A stretch of DNA of 64,000 bases, from positions 62,001 through 126,000 of the forward strand of contig NZ_JBDNRK010000003.1 in NCBI RefSeq assembly GCF_047718555.1. Reading direction: 5' to 3'. Source of the stretch: Clostridium_I sp047718555. GTDB lineage: Bacteria > Bacillota > Clostridia > Clostridiales > Clostridiaceae. This document shows, in pieces, positions 1 to 8,749 of the stretch. The position numbers were made by a program, and so were the translations under genes. The notes below the pieces were generated by a model. The model saw only the letters and a program-made list of their open reading frames with translations, was not told the origin of the DNA and did not search any database. Numbering within the stretch: the stretch's first letter is position 1; each line of letters opens with the position of its first letter.

Positions 1-1
1 A

Positions 2-418
2 TTGCATAAACTGATAGAAATATTAGAGTACAAAAATCTTTACCAGTTTGAAACATCTAATATTCAACCGCAGGACATGTATATTTTAGAAAGGATATAT
101 TTTAGAAAGAAATTAAAGGTTAAGGATATATCAAAGGAATACAACATACCAGCTTCAACGGCTACAGGCATTATAGATAGATTAGAGGATAAAAGGTATA
201 TTAAAAGAACTAGAGATAATGCAGATAGAAGAATTGTAGAACTTATTATAACTGAAGAGGGGTGTCAGGTAATACAGGATCATATCAATCAGGATAAAAT
301 ATTTGCTGAAAATTTATTTAGTACATTGGAAGAAAATAAAAAAATAGTATTTAAACAGCTGCTGTCTGAATTGATTGATAATGTAAATAAAGAAGAGTTG
401 TTTAAACAAAATCAATAA
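2..418 (+). CDS. MarR-family transcriptional regulator (5' end probably cut by window edge)
   Basis: The protein has a winged-helix DNA-binding core typical of MarR regulators: a helix-turn-helix (residues about 37-60, with PASTATGIIDRLEDKRYIKR as recognition helix) and a wing containing DNADRR followed by TEEG. The C-terminal helix would form the dimer interface. The first readable codon is a TTG at base 2 without visible ribosome binding site, and the usual N-terminal dimerisation helix is short, so the true start probably lies upstream of the window. The stop is 18 bp before the FetA-like ATPase gene, so it probably belongs to the same operon and may control it. The ligand cannot be told from sequence. 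Confidence 0.85.
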   Translation: MHKLIEILEYKNLYQFETSNIQPQDMYILERIYFRKKLKVKDISKEYNIPASTATGIIDRLEDKRYIKRTRDNADRRIVELIITEEGCQVIQDHINQDKIFAENLFSTLEENKKIVFKQLLSELIDNVNKEELFKQNQ

Positions 419-436
419 TTAAAGAAGGTGCTCATA

Positions 437-1093
437 TTGTCTTTAGTAGATTTTCAAAATGTGACATATGTTAATGATAATAAAATTATATTAAAAAATA
501 TATCAGTAAATGTTGATTCAGGAGATTTTATTTCTGTAGTAGGACCTTCAGGCAGCGGAAAAAGTACATTTTTAAAATTGTGTGCTCAGCTAATAAGTCC
601 TACAGAAGGAGATATAGTTTATAAGAATAAATCCTATATGGAATATAGTCCCGTAGAGTGGAGAAAAAGTATAGGATACTGCTTTCAAAATCCTTATCTC
701 TTTGGAGACACTGTAATGGATAATTTAAAATTTCCATATTCAATAAGAAGTAAAAAAATAGATCTAAAAAGGGTGGAAGAACTTTTTGCAATTTTTAACA
801 TTAAAAGCGATTGTCTAGATAATAAGGTAAAGAATCTTTCAGGAGGAGAAAAACAAAGAATAGCACTTATTAGAACTTTATTATTTAAACCAGAAATTCT
901 TCTGTTAGATGAAGTCACTTCAGCTCTTGATGTGGACAACACTTTGATTGTGGAAAAAGTAATACAGTCTTTAAATGAGGAAGGTATTACAATTTTATGG
1001 ATAACACATAATCCTGTACAAAGTAAGAAATATTCAAATAAAGTAATATCCATGGAAAATGGTGAAATAATGTCTTTGGAGGTTTTAAAATGA
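437..1093 (+). CDS. ABC transporter ATP-binding protein, FetA/YbbL-like
   Basis: ATPase subunit of an ABC transporter. Visible motifs are Walker A (GPSGSGKST, near residue 38), the signature LSGGEKQR, Walker B (ILLLDE) and a switch histidine in WITHNP. I start it at TTG 437 because GAAGGTG lies 6 bp upstream; a GTG at 428 would overlap that binding site. The downstream permease overlaps it by ATGA and belongs to the UPF0014/FetB family, whose E. coli members FetAB take part in iron efflux under oxidative stress. The pair is therefore read as a FetAB-like exporter; the metal is inferred from the family only. Confidence 0.85.
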   Translation: MSLVDFQNVTYVNDNKIILKNISVNVDSGDFISVVGPSGSGKSTFLKLCAQLISPTEGDIVYKNKSYMEYSPVEWRKSIGYCFQNPYLFGDTVMDNLKFPYSIRSKKIDLKRVEELFAIFNIKSDCLDNKVKNLSGGEKQRIALIRTLLFKPEILLLDEVTSALDVDNTLIVEKVIQSLNEEGITILWITHNPVQSKKYSNKVISMENGEIMSLEVLK

Positions 1094-1851
1094 ATAACGG
1101 AGCAGATATTAACATTTCTTCAATGCTAGTTTCGTCTCTACTTGTATTGATTTCTCTTTTTTTTGCCTATTTTCAAAAACTAAAGTTAGAAAAAGAAATA
1201 ATTATAAGTGTAATTAGAGCTGTAATTCAGCTGGTTGCTGTTGGCTATTTACTTAACTACATATTTGGTTTTAAAAGTCCTATTTTTACTACGTTTTTAT
1301 TGGTTTTTATGACATTTAATGCTGCTTATAATGCGGCGAAAAGGGGCAAAGGAGTAAAAAATGGAGTACTCATAGCCTTTATTTCAATATCTGTAGGAAC
1401 CATTAGTACTCTAGTAATTCTTGTGCTTTCAGGAGTTATAAAATATGAGGCCTACCAGATAATACCTATAGGCGGAATGATTATAAGCAATGCAATGGTA
1501 GCTTTGGGATTGTCTTTTAAACAGATGAGTTCATCTTTTAAAAATAAACGTGAAGAGGTGGAGACAAAACTTTCACTAGGGGCAGATGTTTTACCATCAT
1601 CTATAGAAATAATAAGAGATTCTGTTAAAACTGGAATGCTTCCCACAATCGACTCCACAAAGACATTAGGAATTGTATCTCTACCGGGTATGATGACCGG
1701 ACTGATTTTGGCTGGTACTTCACCAGTTAATGCTATTAAATATCAAATAATAGTTGCCTTCATGCTTCTTTCTACTACAGCTATATCCTCATTTATAGCC
1801 TGTTATATGTGTTATAAGAATTTTTTTAATAAACGAAAACAACTAATTTAG
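1090..1851 (+). CDS. ABC transporter permease, FetB/YbbM (UPF0014) family
   Basis: Integral membrane protein of 253 residues with about seven hydrophobic segments and the UPF0014 hallmark region GGMIISNAMVALGLS followed by a cytosolic loop (KREEVETKLSLGA) that would contact the ATPase. Its ATG overlaps the stop codon of the upstream ATPase gene (ATGA), indicating translational coupling. With the ATPase it forms a complete two-gene ABC exporter; FetAB homologues export iron. The MarR gene upstream is the likely regulator. Length agrees with the family. Confidence 0.85.
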   Translation: MNNGADINISSMLVSSLLVLISLFFAYFQKLKLEKEIIISVIRAVIQLVAVGYLLNYIFGFKSPIFTTFLLVFMTFNAAYNAAKRGKGVKNGVLIAFISISVGTISTLVILVLSGVIKYEAYQIIPIGGMIISNAMVALGLSFKQMSSSFKNKREEVETKLSLGADVLPSSIEIIRDSVKTGMLPTIDSTKTLGIVSLPGMMTGLILAGTSPVNAIKYQIIVAFMLLSTTAISSFIACYMCYKNFFNKRKQLI

Positions 1852-1892
1852 GAAAAAATTATATATTCTTTATATATTTACAAATTCATAAC

Positions 1893-1921
1893 TTGACAAT
1901 AGGAATTATTTATCATAGTAT
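1893..1921 (+). promoter_or_regulatory. sigma-A-type promoter for the coiled-coil ORF
   Basis: TTGACA (1893-1898), a 17-bp spacer and TAGTAT (1916-1921) stand 43 bp before the ATG at 1964. The preceding bases ATTCATAACTT (from 1884) resemble the sequence before both hydrogenase small-subunit genes (27807 and 29015), so a regulator may also act here. Confidence 0.55.
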
Positions 1922-1963
1922 ATAAATTGATAAATACGTATTGGTTTAGTAGGGTGATTTTAG

Positions 1964-2287
1964 ATGAATTTACAGGATATGGATCGCTTTAGCTTGATTA
2001 AACAAATTGAAGAGCTAAAAAAAGAAAATGAAAAGTTGAAAAGAGAAAATGAAAAATTAATAAAAAGTCTTGAGAATAATGCCGTTGATTTTAATATAAA
2101 AGCTAAAGAGGCAATACAGAGGAAAAAGGAAGAAAAAATTGAGAGATATAAGCAGAAAATTTCTGAAATAGTTAAGAAAAGAAAAGATATAAATACTAAA
2201 GAGCTTATAAATGTGTTAGAAATAAATAATAAAACTTTTTATAATTTAAAGTTGAATGATTTTTTTAATGATGGAGCAGGTATATAA
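1964..2287 (+). CDS. small coiled-coil protein with HTH-like C-terminus, function unknown
   Basis: A 107-residue hydrophilic protein. Residues 10-75 are strongly charged with heptad spacing (ELKKENEKLKRENEKLIK) and predict a coiled coil; the C-terminal 35 residues (NTKELINVLEINNKTFYNLK) look like a helix-turn-helix. It has its own promoter and an AGGGTGA ribosome binding site. I do not recognise the family. A small dimeric DNA-binding protein is possible but unproven. A structured repeat and a terminator follow directly, so it is a single-gene unit. Confidence 0.6.
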   Translation: MNLQDMDRFSLIKQIEELKKENEKLKRENEKLIKSLENNAVDFNIKAKEAIQRKKEEKIERYKQKISEIVKKRKDINTKELINVLEINNKTFYNLKLNDFFNDGAGI

Positions 2288-2292
2288 AAATA

Positions 2293-2457
2293 TTAAGGCA
2301 TATGAAAATAAATAATAAGTCAAAGATGCGACGGATATTTTGAATCATACAAGGAAACAGGTTCCGAAGATAGTGAGCTATCTGAGGGTTCTGTTGACGC
2401 AGTAGGATTCAAAATAGACTAGCATACTGACTAGTTATTTATTTGAATGTGCCTTAA
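2293..2457 (+). repeat. structured repeat family A, copy 1
   Basis: About 165 bp with nested inverted repeats. The outermost arms are TTAAGGCA...TGCCTTAA; inside them AGTCA/TGACT, then TATTTTGAATC pairing with GATTCAAAATA, then AACAG/CTGTT and finally GATAG-TGAG-CTATC. A second copy with the same nesting lies at 23934-24095. Several differences fall in loops or stem bulges. It lies directly after a stop codon. I do not recognise it as a named riboswitch or insertion sequence end. Confidence 0.8.
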
Positions 2458-2464
2458 AGTTAAG

Positions 2465-2515
2465 ATGAGGAATGTTGATAGTTATTAAAGTTTAAATTCA
2501 GCATTCCTCATTTTT
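2465..2515 (+). terminator. rho-independent terminator
   Basis: A 14-bp stem (ATGAGGAATGTTGA pairing with TCAGCATTCCTCAT, one G-T pair) followed by five T. It ends the transcription unit of the coiled-coil ORF and the repeat. Confidence 0.75.
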
Positions 2516-2572
2516 GGTTAGATAAAAAATCAAAATTGATATTACAAAGTGTATGTATTAGGAGGTGCATAT

Positions 2573-5065
2573 GTGAACATTATTTTTAGATTTTCTCTAA
2601 AAAGTATTAAAGAAAAAAAGTTTAGGACCTTTCTTATTTTATTCGCAATTGCTGTATCATCAGCATTATTTTTTGCTTCCAGTGCCATATCTGGTACCAT
2701 AGAAAAAATTTATGTAAATAAATTGAGCAGTTCCTATGGTAATTCAAATGTTATAATTCATTCTGGAGACAAATCACCTTCCAAATATTTTTATATGAAT
2801 AAGATACAAAAAGAAAACGATAAGATAGATTATGCTATTGGATCAATTAGTGAAATAGGTTTATATAAAATTAATAAAGATGAAACAGTCAGCTTTAATT
2901 TACGTGGCTTTAATTTTAATGAATTACAATTGATGAATCCCATTTCTTTTATGGAGAGCAGCAATGATAAGAATTTTAGCGGGAAAAAAATCATAATAAG
3001 TAAATTTACATCACAAAAATATAATAAGAATGTGGGAGATTCAATTGAACTGGAAATAAATGGCGCAAAATATAAGTTTACAGTGTGGAGAATAGCTGGT
3101 CAAACAGGATTCTTTTCTAATGATGGAAAATCTGTATCTGGTATAGTTCCTTTGGAAGCTTTAAATTCTATAATGAGTGTTAAGGGTATGGTATCTGTTG
3201 TATATATAAAATCCAAGGATTCAATTAAAAAGGAAGAAATTATTCAGGATTTAAAGCCTGTATATAAAGATTATGAAGTTGAGAGTGCTATAAATGATGA
3301 TGATTTAAAGCAGCAAGTAAGCAGTTTTACCACACCATTTATGATGATGACTATTGTAGTGCTCTGTATGAGTATGTTTATAACTTATACAGCCTTTAAG
3401 GTAATTGCTATGGAAAAATTACCGGCAATAGGAACCTTCAGGAGTATAGGTGCCACCAAAAGAATGACGGATCTAATATTAATTATAGAAAGCTTATGTT
3501 ATGGTGTGATTGGTGGAATAATAGGCTGCGGCTTAGGTATAGGAATATTATATATAATGACCTGGATTACTACACCGGATTGGATGAAAGGCAATTCAAT
3601 ACAAATCCATTTTTCAATTTTACAGCTTTTAATTGCATTTGTTTTAGCCGTTTTTATTTCATTTATCAGTGCAATACTGCCTATAATCATGATATCAAAA
3701 CTTCCAGTTAAGGATATTGTATTAAATGAAGTCGAAAAAGAAAATAAAAAAAATAAACTTTGGAAATTAATTTTAGGTATTATATTATTAGGTATTTCTT
3801 TTGGGCTTCCTAATATAGCACCAAAAAGTTTTGCACTGTACATAGATGGACTTTGTATGGTACTAGCTGTTTCTTCCGTTGTAGTTCTGGTACCATTTAT
3901 AACTAATATATTTATTAAAATTTTTGAAAAGGTATATATTTTTACTTTTGGAAATGAGGGTGTATTAGCAGCTAAAAATTTGAGGGAAAACAAGAGCCTT
4001 TTAAATAATATTTCACTTTTAGCTATAGGAATATCTGCATTACTTATGATAAATACCGTGAGCTATAGTGTAGGAGTAGAGGTTCTAGATGCTTACGCAA
4101 AATTTAATGTAGATATTGAAATGTGGGGTAATATGCTGGATAAAAATACGGAGAGGCTGGTTCAAAATGTAGATGGAGTTAGTGATACTTATGGAGTCTA
4201 TAGTTCTAGTGTAAAAGTTGCTGATTCAAATAGAACCATTGATTCTGTGGAAGGTGTGGCTACAAATAAGTATCTGCAATTTTATGATCAAAGATTGGGA
4301 GACAATCCAGATGAGATTTTTCAAAAGCTAAATGAAGATAGAAATATATTGTTAACAGATTCACTACTTTCAAGATTGGGCTTAAAGATAGGAGATTATA
4401 TTGCCTTGGAAATGGGAAAAAATGAGAAGCAATATAAGATAATTGGAGCATTCAATTCAGTAATGTATAATGGAAACTATGCACTTGTAGGAGAAAAATA
4501 TATAAAGAATGATATGGGAATTAAATATTATTCCGCAATATATGTAAAGACAAATAAGAATCCACAGATTGTATTAGATAATATTAAAAATAAGCTGCAG
4601 ACTATAAGATTATCTCTTATGACAAAAGAGGAGATGGAAACTGAAAATAGAAAAAGCAATGAGCAAATGTTTAATGTCCTCAATGCTTTTTCTATAATGG
4701 CATTGGTAATAGGTATATTTGGTGTATTGAATAACCTTCTCATTAGCTTTATGGAGAGAAAAAGATTCCTGGCAATATTTCGTTCCGTAGGTATGAGTAA
4801 ATTACAGACTATTAAAGTGATATTTATAGAATCATTAAGTGGAGGTATTGTGGGAGGAACGGTAGGCATTTTTGCGGGAAGTCTAATGATTAAAATTGTA
4901 CCTAAAGTCAGTGAAGCTATGAATCTTCCACTTGAAATAAATTATTTATGGACTTTATTTGTTTATGCTTTTATAGGTGGAATAATTATTAATGTGGCAG
5001 CATCCATAATACCAGCTTTTAAATCTTCTAAACTGAATATTATTGAGGCTATTAAATATGAATAA
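2573..5065 (+). CDS. FtsX-like ABC transporter permease, two-domain
   Basis: An 830-residue membrane protein with the layout of large FtsX/MacB-type permeases: an N-terminal membrane helix, a long extracytoplasmic domain, three helices (about 255-375) forming the first FtsX domain, further helices near 400-450, a second extracytoplasmic domain, and a second FtsX domain with three helices at the C-terminus. I start at GTG 2573 because AGGAGG ends 7 bp upstream; an upstream in-frame GTG at 2549 would place the binding site inside the gene. Family members work with a LolD-type ATPase to release lipoproteins or peptides, but no such ATPase lies next to it, so it is an orphan here. The substrate is unknown. 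Confidence 0.85.
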   Translation: MNIIFRFSLKSIKEKKFRTFLILFAIAVSSALFFASSAISGTIEKIYVNKLSSSYGNSNVIIHSGDKSPSKYFYMNKIQKENDKIDYAIGSISEIGLYKINKDETVSFNLRGFNFNELQLMNPISFMESSNDKNFSGKKIIISKFTSQKYNKNVGDSIELEINGAKYKFTVWRIAGQTGFFSNDGKSVSGIVPLEALNSIMSVKGMVSVVYIKSKDSIKKEEIIQDLKPVYKDYEVESAINDDDLKQQVSSFTTPFMMMTIVVLCMSMFITYTAFKVIAMEKLPAIGTFRSIGATKRMTDLILIIESLCYGVIGGIIGCGLGIGILYIMTWITTPDWMKGNSIQIHFSILQLLIAFVLAVFISFISAILPIIMISKLPVKDIVLNEVEKENKKNKLWKLILGIILLGISFGLPNIAPKSFALYIDGLCMVLAVSSVVVLVPFITNIFIKIFEKVYIFTFGNEGVLAAKNLRENKSLLNNISLLAIGISALLMINTVSYSVGVEVLDAYAKFNVDIEMWGNMLDKNTERLVQNVDGVSDTYGVYSSSVKVADSNRTIDSVEGVATNKYLQFYDQRLGDNPDEIFQKLNEDRNILLTDSLLSRLGLKIGDYIALEMGKNEKQYKIIGAFNSVMYNGNYALVGEKYIKNDMGIKYYSAIYVKTNKNPQIVLDNIKNKLQTIRLSLMTKEEMETENRKSNEQMFNVLNAFSIMALVIGIFGVLNNLLISFMERKRFLAIFRSVGMSKLQTIKVIFIESLSGGIVGGTVGIFAGSLMIKIVPKVSEAMNLPLEINYLWTLFVYAFIGGIIINVAASIIPAFKSSKLNIIEAIKYE

Positions 5066-5142
5066 ATGTGTGTAAAAATTATAATTAGTATTTAAGTTAA
5101 TAATAAAGAATTTTGTGAAATTATACTTTATTAACAATTAAA

Positions 5143-5310
5143 GGGCAAGCAATTGGTAAACAGAATTCTTAGCATCAGGTGGAGTTTTTTATTCCAACTG
5201 ATGATTAGGAGTCGTTATCCAGGGATGTAGCCACTCTTTATTCCAACTTCGAAGAATATGGGAATATTAGAGTGGGTAGTCATCGGATAAATGTTTAAAA
5301 TTGCTTGCCT
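5143..5310. repeat. compound hairpin repeat (outer arms plus family B core)
   Basis: Outer 12-bp arms GGGCAAGCAATT (5143-5154) and AATTGCTTGCCT (5299-5310) enclose two hairpins: 5173-5203 (CATCAGGTGGA with TCCAACTGATG) and a long one at 5215-5290 bounded by TTATCC and GGATAA. The long hairpin is the reverse complement of the family B element at 55012-55091: both hold TTATCCAGGGA, GTAGCCACTCTTTA and TAGTCATCGGATAA. It lies between the ends of two convergent genes. Confidence 0.8.
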
Positions 5311-5341
5311 ACTTACAGAATTAAAAATCCTTTTACAATTT

Positions 5342-6322
5342 TTATTGGTAATAGTTTTCCTCAAATATTTTTTTTATTTCAGATAAATCTTTAGTAAATC
5401 CAAGAGCTACTATCAGCTTTATTCTGGCTTTTTGTCCATTAAGATTATCGCCTAGTATTACACCTCTTTTAGTGAGATCTCTTCCCGCACCTTCATAACC
5501 ATAGTTGTCATAAACTTTTCCAGATATGCATCTGGAAACTAGAACAACAGGTATATTTTTATTTAGAGCATACTGAACGCCGGAAACCATATCAGGAGGA
5601 ATATTTCCTCTACCCATACCTTCTAGGATAATACCTTTTGTTCCAGAGTCTACACAGAATTTTAGAATACTATCGTTCATGCCACAAGCACATTTTATAA
5701 GATCTACTCTGGTTTCAACTTCTGTTGATGGTATATATTGGCGCTTTGCGTAGTTTAGATAAAAATAAGGTTTACTGTTGTCTATAAATCCTATAGGACC
5801 AAAATCCAAGCTCTTGAAGGTATCTAAAGATGATGTATTTGTTTTTGTTACCTGAGAAGCGCAGTGAATTTCACCATTCATTACTACTAACACTCCTCTA
5901 TTTTTTGAATCTTCACATATAGCAGTATGAACAGCATTTATGAGATTCAAGGGACCATCCCATTCAAGTTCTGAACTATTTCGCATAGAACCTAAAAAGA
6001 TTACAGGCTTTGAACTATTGTAGGTAAGATCTACAAAATAAGCAGTTTCTTCTAGAGAATCTGTTCCATGAGTAACCACGATACCATCATAATCCTTAGA
6101 TTTATCTCTTATTATTTTTAACAATTCCAGCATTTTTTCTGGTGTCATATGTGGACTGGGTACAGTGCCGAAATCCATACAATGAATATTGGCTATGCTT
6201 TCTATTCCTGGCGTTAGATTCAATATATCTTCACTACATAGCGATGGTACAGCTGCATTAGTGTTTTTATCTGTTTTCATTGATATTGTGCCACCAGTAA
6301 ATATAATAATAATGTTTTTCAT
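5342..6322 (-). CDS. L-asparaginase
   Basis: Hydrolyses L-asparagine to aspartate and ammonia. Both asparaginase signatures are present: TGGTIS at residues 9-14 with the nucleophilic Thr12, and THGTDSLEETA from residue 84 with the second catalytic Thr and Asp. There is no signal peptide, so the enzyme should be cytosolic. Its 326 residues match bacterial asparaginases. The start is supported by AAGGAGC 8 bp upstream. It is transcribed alone, convergent with the FtsX-type permease. A related amidase activity (for example glutaminase) cannot be excluded. Confidence 0.92.
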   Translation of the reverse strand: MKNIIIIFTGGTISMKTDKNTNAAVPSLCSEDILNLTPGIESIANIHCMDFGTVPSPHMTPEKMLELLKIIRDKSKDYDGIVVTHGTDSLEETAYFVDLTYNSSKPVIFLGSMRNSSELEWDGPLNLINAVHTAICEDSKNRGVLVVMNGEIHCASQVTKTNTSSLDTFKSLDFGPIGFIDNSKPYFYLNYAKRQYIPSTEVETRVDLIKCACGMNDSILKFCVDSGTKGIILEGMGRGNIPPDMVSGVQYALNKNIPVVLVSRCISGKVYDNYGYEGAGRDLTKRGVILGDNLNGQKARIKLIVALGFTKDLSEIKKIFEENYYQ

Positions 6323-6795
6323 TTTTAATGCTCCTTGTATATAATTATTAAATAGAATTTATGAGTATAATTGTTATTAATATCTATTCGGACAAGCTAT
6401 TTAAACTATTCCTATTTTAACATAATCTTTTGCTGAGGTATATGTGAAAAATAATTTAATATGAAATGTAAATGTTTTAATTTTATAAATTTAATAAAAA
6501 ATACAATGAATATGCCAGCGTGATTAATAAATTGATAATAGTGTCCATTATTGCACAAAAAGCAGCAGAACATTGTAAACGTTTTTCGAATATGCACGTT
6601 TATATGATAAATTATTAACTTTGTAAAAATAAACTTAAATAAGCAATAAAATAATAATTATTTAATCAAAAATTAACAAAATAATGTTTTTTTAATTACA
6701 AATGTGGTATTATAGAATAAAGAAAAAAATATTTAACTGTTATATAACGGGATAAAATATTAATTGATAAATTTAAAGATAGTTGGTGGAATATT
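6323..6795. other. AT-rich intergenic region between divergent genes
   Basis: 473 bp without a convincing gene. The only signal I would defend is an extended -10 box, TGGTATTAT (6705-6713), on the plus strand 83 bp before the C_GCAxxG_C_C gene. A small imperfect inverted repeat AAACGT...ACGTTT lies at about 6577-6601. A 61-codon minus-strand frame (6412-6597) has no ribosome binding site and odd composition and is not called. Confidence 0.4.
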
Positions 6796-7248
6796 ATGAA
6801 TAAAGTAGAACAAGCCATAGGAAAATTTAGCAGAGGGGTTAATTGCGCTCAAAGTGTATTGTTAACCTATTGTAATGAATTGAATTTAGATATGGATTCA
6901 CTTTTAAAACTTGGTAATGGTTTAGAAAACGTATTATGCGGGGATGAAGTTTGTGGAGCTGTAACTGGTGCAATGATGGTTTTGGATCTTAAATATGGAA
7001 CCAATGAAATTGAGAATAAGCTATCAAAGGAAAAAGCACAGCAAATGATAGAGATTTTTAGTGAAAAATTTAAAAATATGAATTGTTCAATGCTATGTAA
7101 GGATCTAATTGGATGTAACTTAAAGCAAAAAGGTATGATAGGTTATGCTAGAGAAAAGGGCGTATTTAAAGATGTGTGTCCCAAGCTAATAAAAGATGCC
7201 ATTAATATTATAGAAGAACTTCAGTGTAGTGTACAAGAGGTAGTTTAA
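6796..7248 (+). CDS. C_GCAxxG_C_C family redox-type protein
   Basis: A 150-residue protein with the spaced cysteine pattern of this family: NCAQS near residue 26, CGDEVCGAVTGA near residue 55, NCSMLCKDLIGC near residue 95 and DVCPKL near residue 128. The family is thought to be redox-active or cluster-binding, but its function is not established. The next gene, a DsrE-like protein, starts 3 bp after the stop, so both are co-translated. Together with that neighbour, a role in sulfur or thiol redox transfer is a reasonable guess. Confidence 0.8.
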   Translation: MNKVEQAIGKFSRGVNCAQSVLLTYCNELNLDMDSLLKLGNGLENVLCGDEVCGAVTGAMMVLDLKYGTNEIENKLSKEKAQQMIEIFSEKFKNMNCSMLCKDLIGCNLKQKGMIGYAREKGVFKDVCPKLIKDAINIIEELQCSVQEVV

Positions 7249-7250
7249 TA

Positions 7251-7604
7251 ATGAAGGAAAGAAAAGTTATATTTCACATTGATGAATTAAATAAATGGAA
7301 ATTACTTTTAGGAAATATTAATAATTTGATAAATGCTCTTCAAAATGAAATTTATAATATCGAAGTAGTAGCTAATGCAGAAGCTGTAAAATTATATGAT
7401 TTTAATAATAATTTTTCTTCTGAAGAGTTCCATGTTATGGAGGATTTAAGCCATAAAAAGGTTAAATTTGTAGCTTGTAATAATGCATTAAAGAGTTATG
7501 GTATACAAAGAGAAAATCTAATGGCGTTTGTTCTGGTAGTACCAGCAGGTATTTTAGAACTTATAGATAAGCAAAAAGAAGGATATGCATATATTAAGCC
7601 TTAG
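7251..7604 (+). CDS. DsrE-superfamily (sulfur relay) small protein
   Basis: A 117-residue soluble protein with the alternating alpha/beta pattern of DsrE/DsrF-like proteins, including the conserved stretch from VKFVACNNAL (Cys76) to the closing VVPAGILELIDKQKEGYAYI. In DsrE proteins a cysteine at this place carries persulfide sulfur; Cys76 is the only cysteine and the natural candidate. It begins 3 bp after the C_GCAxxG_C_C gene and probably works with it. The sulfur acceptor is unknown. Confidence 0.8.
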   Translation: MKERKVIFHIDELNKWKLLLGNINNLINALQNEIYNIEVVANAEAVKLYDFNNNFSSEEFHVMEDLSHKKVKFVACNNALKSYGIQRENLMAFVLVVPAGILELIDKQKEGYAYIKP

Positions 7605-7664
7605 ACTTCATAATATTAGTACCTTTATATTATTTTCACGTCTATTTTAAATTAGGATGATCTT

Positions 7665-8387
7665 ATGATATTAAAATTTATTTATGCAGGAAAAGAGATA
7701 GAGTTTGAAGTGGTGTTTAGTAAGCGAAAAACTATGGAGATATCCATAGCACCTTCCAGAGAAATTAAAGTACGGGCACCTTTGGGGATTCCAAAAGCTG
7801 TAATAAGAGAACGAGTAATGGAAAAAGCACCTTGGATTGTTAAAAAGCTCTATCAGTTTAGAAATGTTAAGAATGAACCTTTAATTAGGGAATTTATTAA
7901 TGGTGAAGTGGTTATGTATTTGGGAGTAGATTATCAGCTGCAGATAGACATAAAATCTCATATTAATAAAGCTAAAGTTAATTTACTTAATGATAAAATT
8001 GTAGTTACTATCAATAATGAAAATAAAGAAAATATAAGAAAAACTATGGAATTATGGTATAGAGAAAAGGTAAAGGAAGAAATAGATAAAAGAATAAATT
8101 TTTATCAAAAATTTTTTATTATGACTCCATCTGAAGTTAAGGTAAAAGAACAAAAGAAAAGATGGGGGAGTTGTACTTATAAAGATGCTCTACTGTTTAA
8201 CTGGCGCTGTGTTATGGCAAAATCAGAGGTGCTTGATTACATAGTTGTTCATGAAATGTGTCATATGGTTCACAAAAATCACTCTAAGGAGTACTGGAAA
8301 TTAGTAGCTTTTATTTTACCGGACTATAGACAAAGAGAACAGTGGCTTAAAAATAACGGATATAAATTCTTCATAATTGCTCCATAA
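7665..8387 (+). CDS. YgjP-like M48-family metallopeptidase
   Basis: A 240-residue protein of the YgjP/DUF45 family of putative zinc metallopeptidases. The zinc site is visible as HEMCH followed by HKNHSKEYW, and the family's RWGSC motif (KKRWGSCTYKD) lies about 45 residues upstream. There is no signal peptide or membrane segment, so it should act in the cytosol. The last codons overlap the predicted operator of the following SHOCT gene (8369-8401). The natural substrate is unknown. Confidence 0.87.
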   Translation: MILKFIYAGKEIEFEVVFSKRKTMEISIAPSREIKVRAPLGIPKAVIRERVMEKAPWIVKKLYQFRNVKNEPLIREFINGEVVMYLGVDYQLQIDIKSHINKAKVNLLNDKIVVTINNENKENIRKTMELWYREKVKEEIDKRINFYQKFFIMTPSEVKVKEQKKRWGSCTYKDALLFNWRCVMAKSEVLDYIVVHEMCHMVHKNHSKEYWKLVAFILPDYRQREQWLKNNGYKFFIIAP

Positions 8388-8401
8388 TTTAATTTTATAA
8401 T
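8369..8401 (+). promoter_or_regulatory. CTTCATA-box promoter before the SHOCT gene and two-component system 1
   Basis: CTTCATA (8369-8375), then CTCCATA exactly 11 bp later (8380-8386), then a perfect -10 box TATAAT at 8396-8401, 27 bp from the start of the first heptamer. The same geometry occurs at seven other promoters in this window. No -35 hexamer is present, as expected for an OmpR-type activated promoter. The operator lies inside the end of the metallopeptidase gene, which makes chance conservation for coding reasons unlikely. Confidence 0.75.
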
Positions 8402-8434
8402 TTAATTATAGAAAATTAAAAGGAGGAGGATATT

Positions 8435-8677
8435 ATGTTTGGTTGTGGTTACGGTTATGGTAATGGATTCATAGGCTGGGGAGGCCCATATCTTATAATA
8501 TTTATGATAATACGACTTCTAATAATTATAGGAATAGTTGTTGCGGCAGTAAAATTATTTAAGGGCTATTTTAAGGTGAATAGCAATGCAATTAAAACTC
8601 TTGATAACATGTATGCTAAAGGAGAAATTACCGAAGAAGAATATAAAAAGAGAAAAGAATTTATCAAAAATAACTAG
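8435..8677 (+). CDS. small membrane protein with SHOCT domain
   Basis: An 80-residue protein: a glycine- and tyrosine-rich N-terminus (FGCGYGYGNGFIGWGG), one membrane helix (about residues 19-42) and a C-terminal SHOCT motif (LDNMYAKGEITEEEYKKRKE), a short domain often found at the ends of membrane proteins. AGGAGGAGG precedes the ATG. It leads the unit containing response regulator 1 and sensor 1, separated from them by a hairpin that probably lets part of the transcription through. Its role may be linked to the sensor, but this is inferred from position only. Confidence 0.8.
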   Translation: MFGCGYGYGNGFIGWGGPYLIIFMIIRLLIIIGIVVAAVKLFKGYFKVNSNAIKTLDNMYAKGEITEEEYKKRKEFIKNN

Positions 8678-8698
8678 AGATCACTCTCTAGTTATTTT
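8672..8698 (+). terminator. terminator or attenuator hairpin
   Basis: A perfect 9-bp stem AACTAGAGA/TCTCTAGTT with a four-base loop and an ATTTTTG tail, overlapping the SHOCT stop codon. It lies between SHOCT and response regulator 1 and may set their ratio. Confidence 0.75.
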
Positions 8699-8749
8699 TG
8701 ATATAATAATCCTATGAAGTAACGAATTGCGTATTGAGGTGTTTGAAAA

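Noticed and set aside
2293..2457. Repeat A as a known riboswitch
   Set aside because: It lies after, not before, genes, and I found no conserved core of the c-di-GMP, cobalamin, T-box or other classes I know.
3499..3993. Long minus-strand open frame inside the FtsX-type permease gene
   Set aside because: It is antisense to a well-supported coding region, has no ribosome binding site and a composition expected from the complement of a membrane protein gene.
6412..6597. 61-codon minus-strand frame upstream of the asparaginase gene
   Set aside because: No ribosome binding site, AT-driven composition rich in Phe, Ile and Lys, and no family likeness.
7606..7629. CTTCATA and CTTTATA before the YgjP-type peptidase as a further regulon site
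   Set aside because: The two heptamers are 17 bp apart instead of 11 and no -10 box lies at the expected distance.
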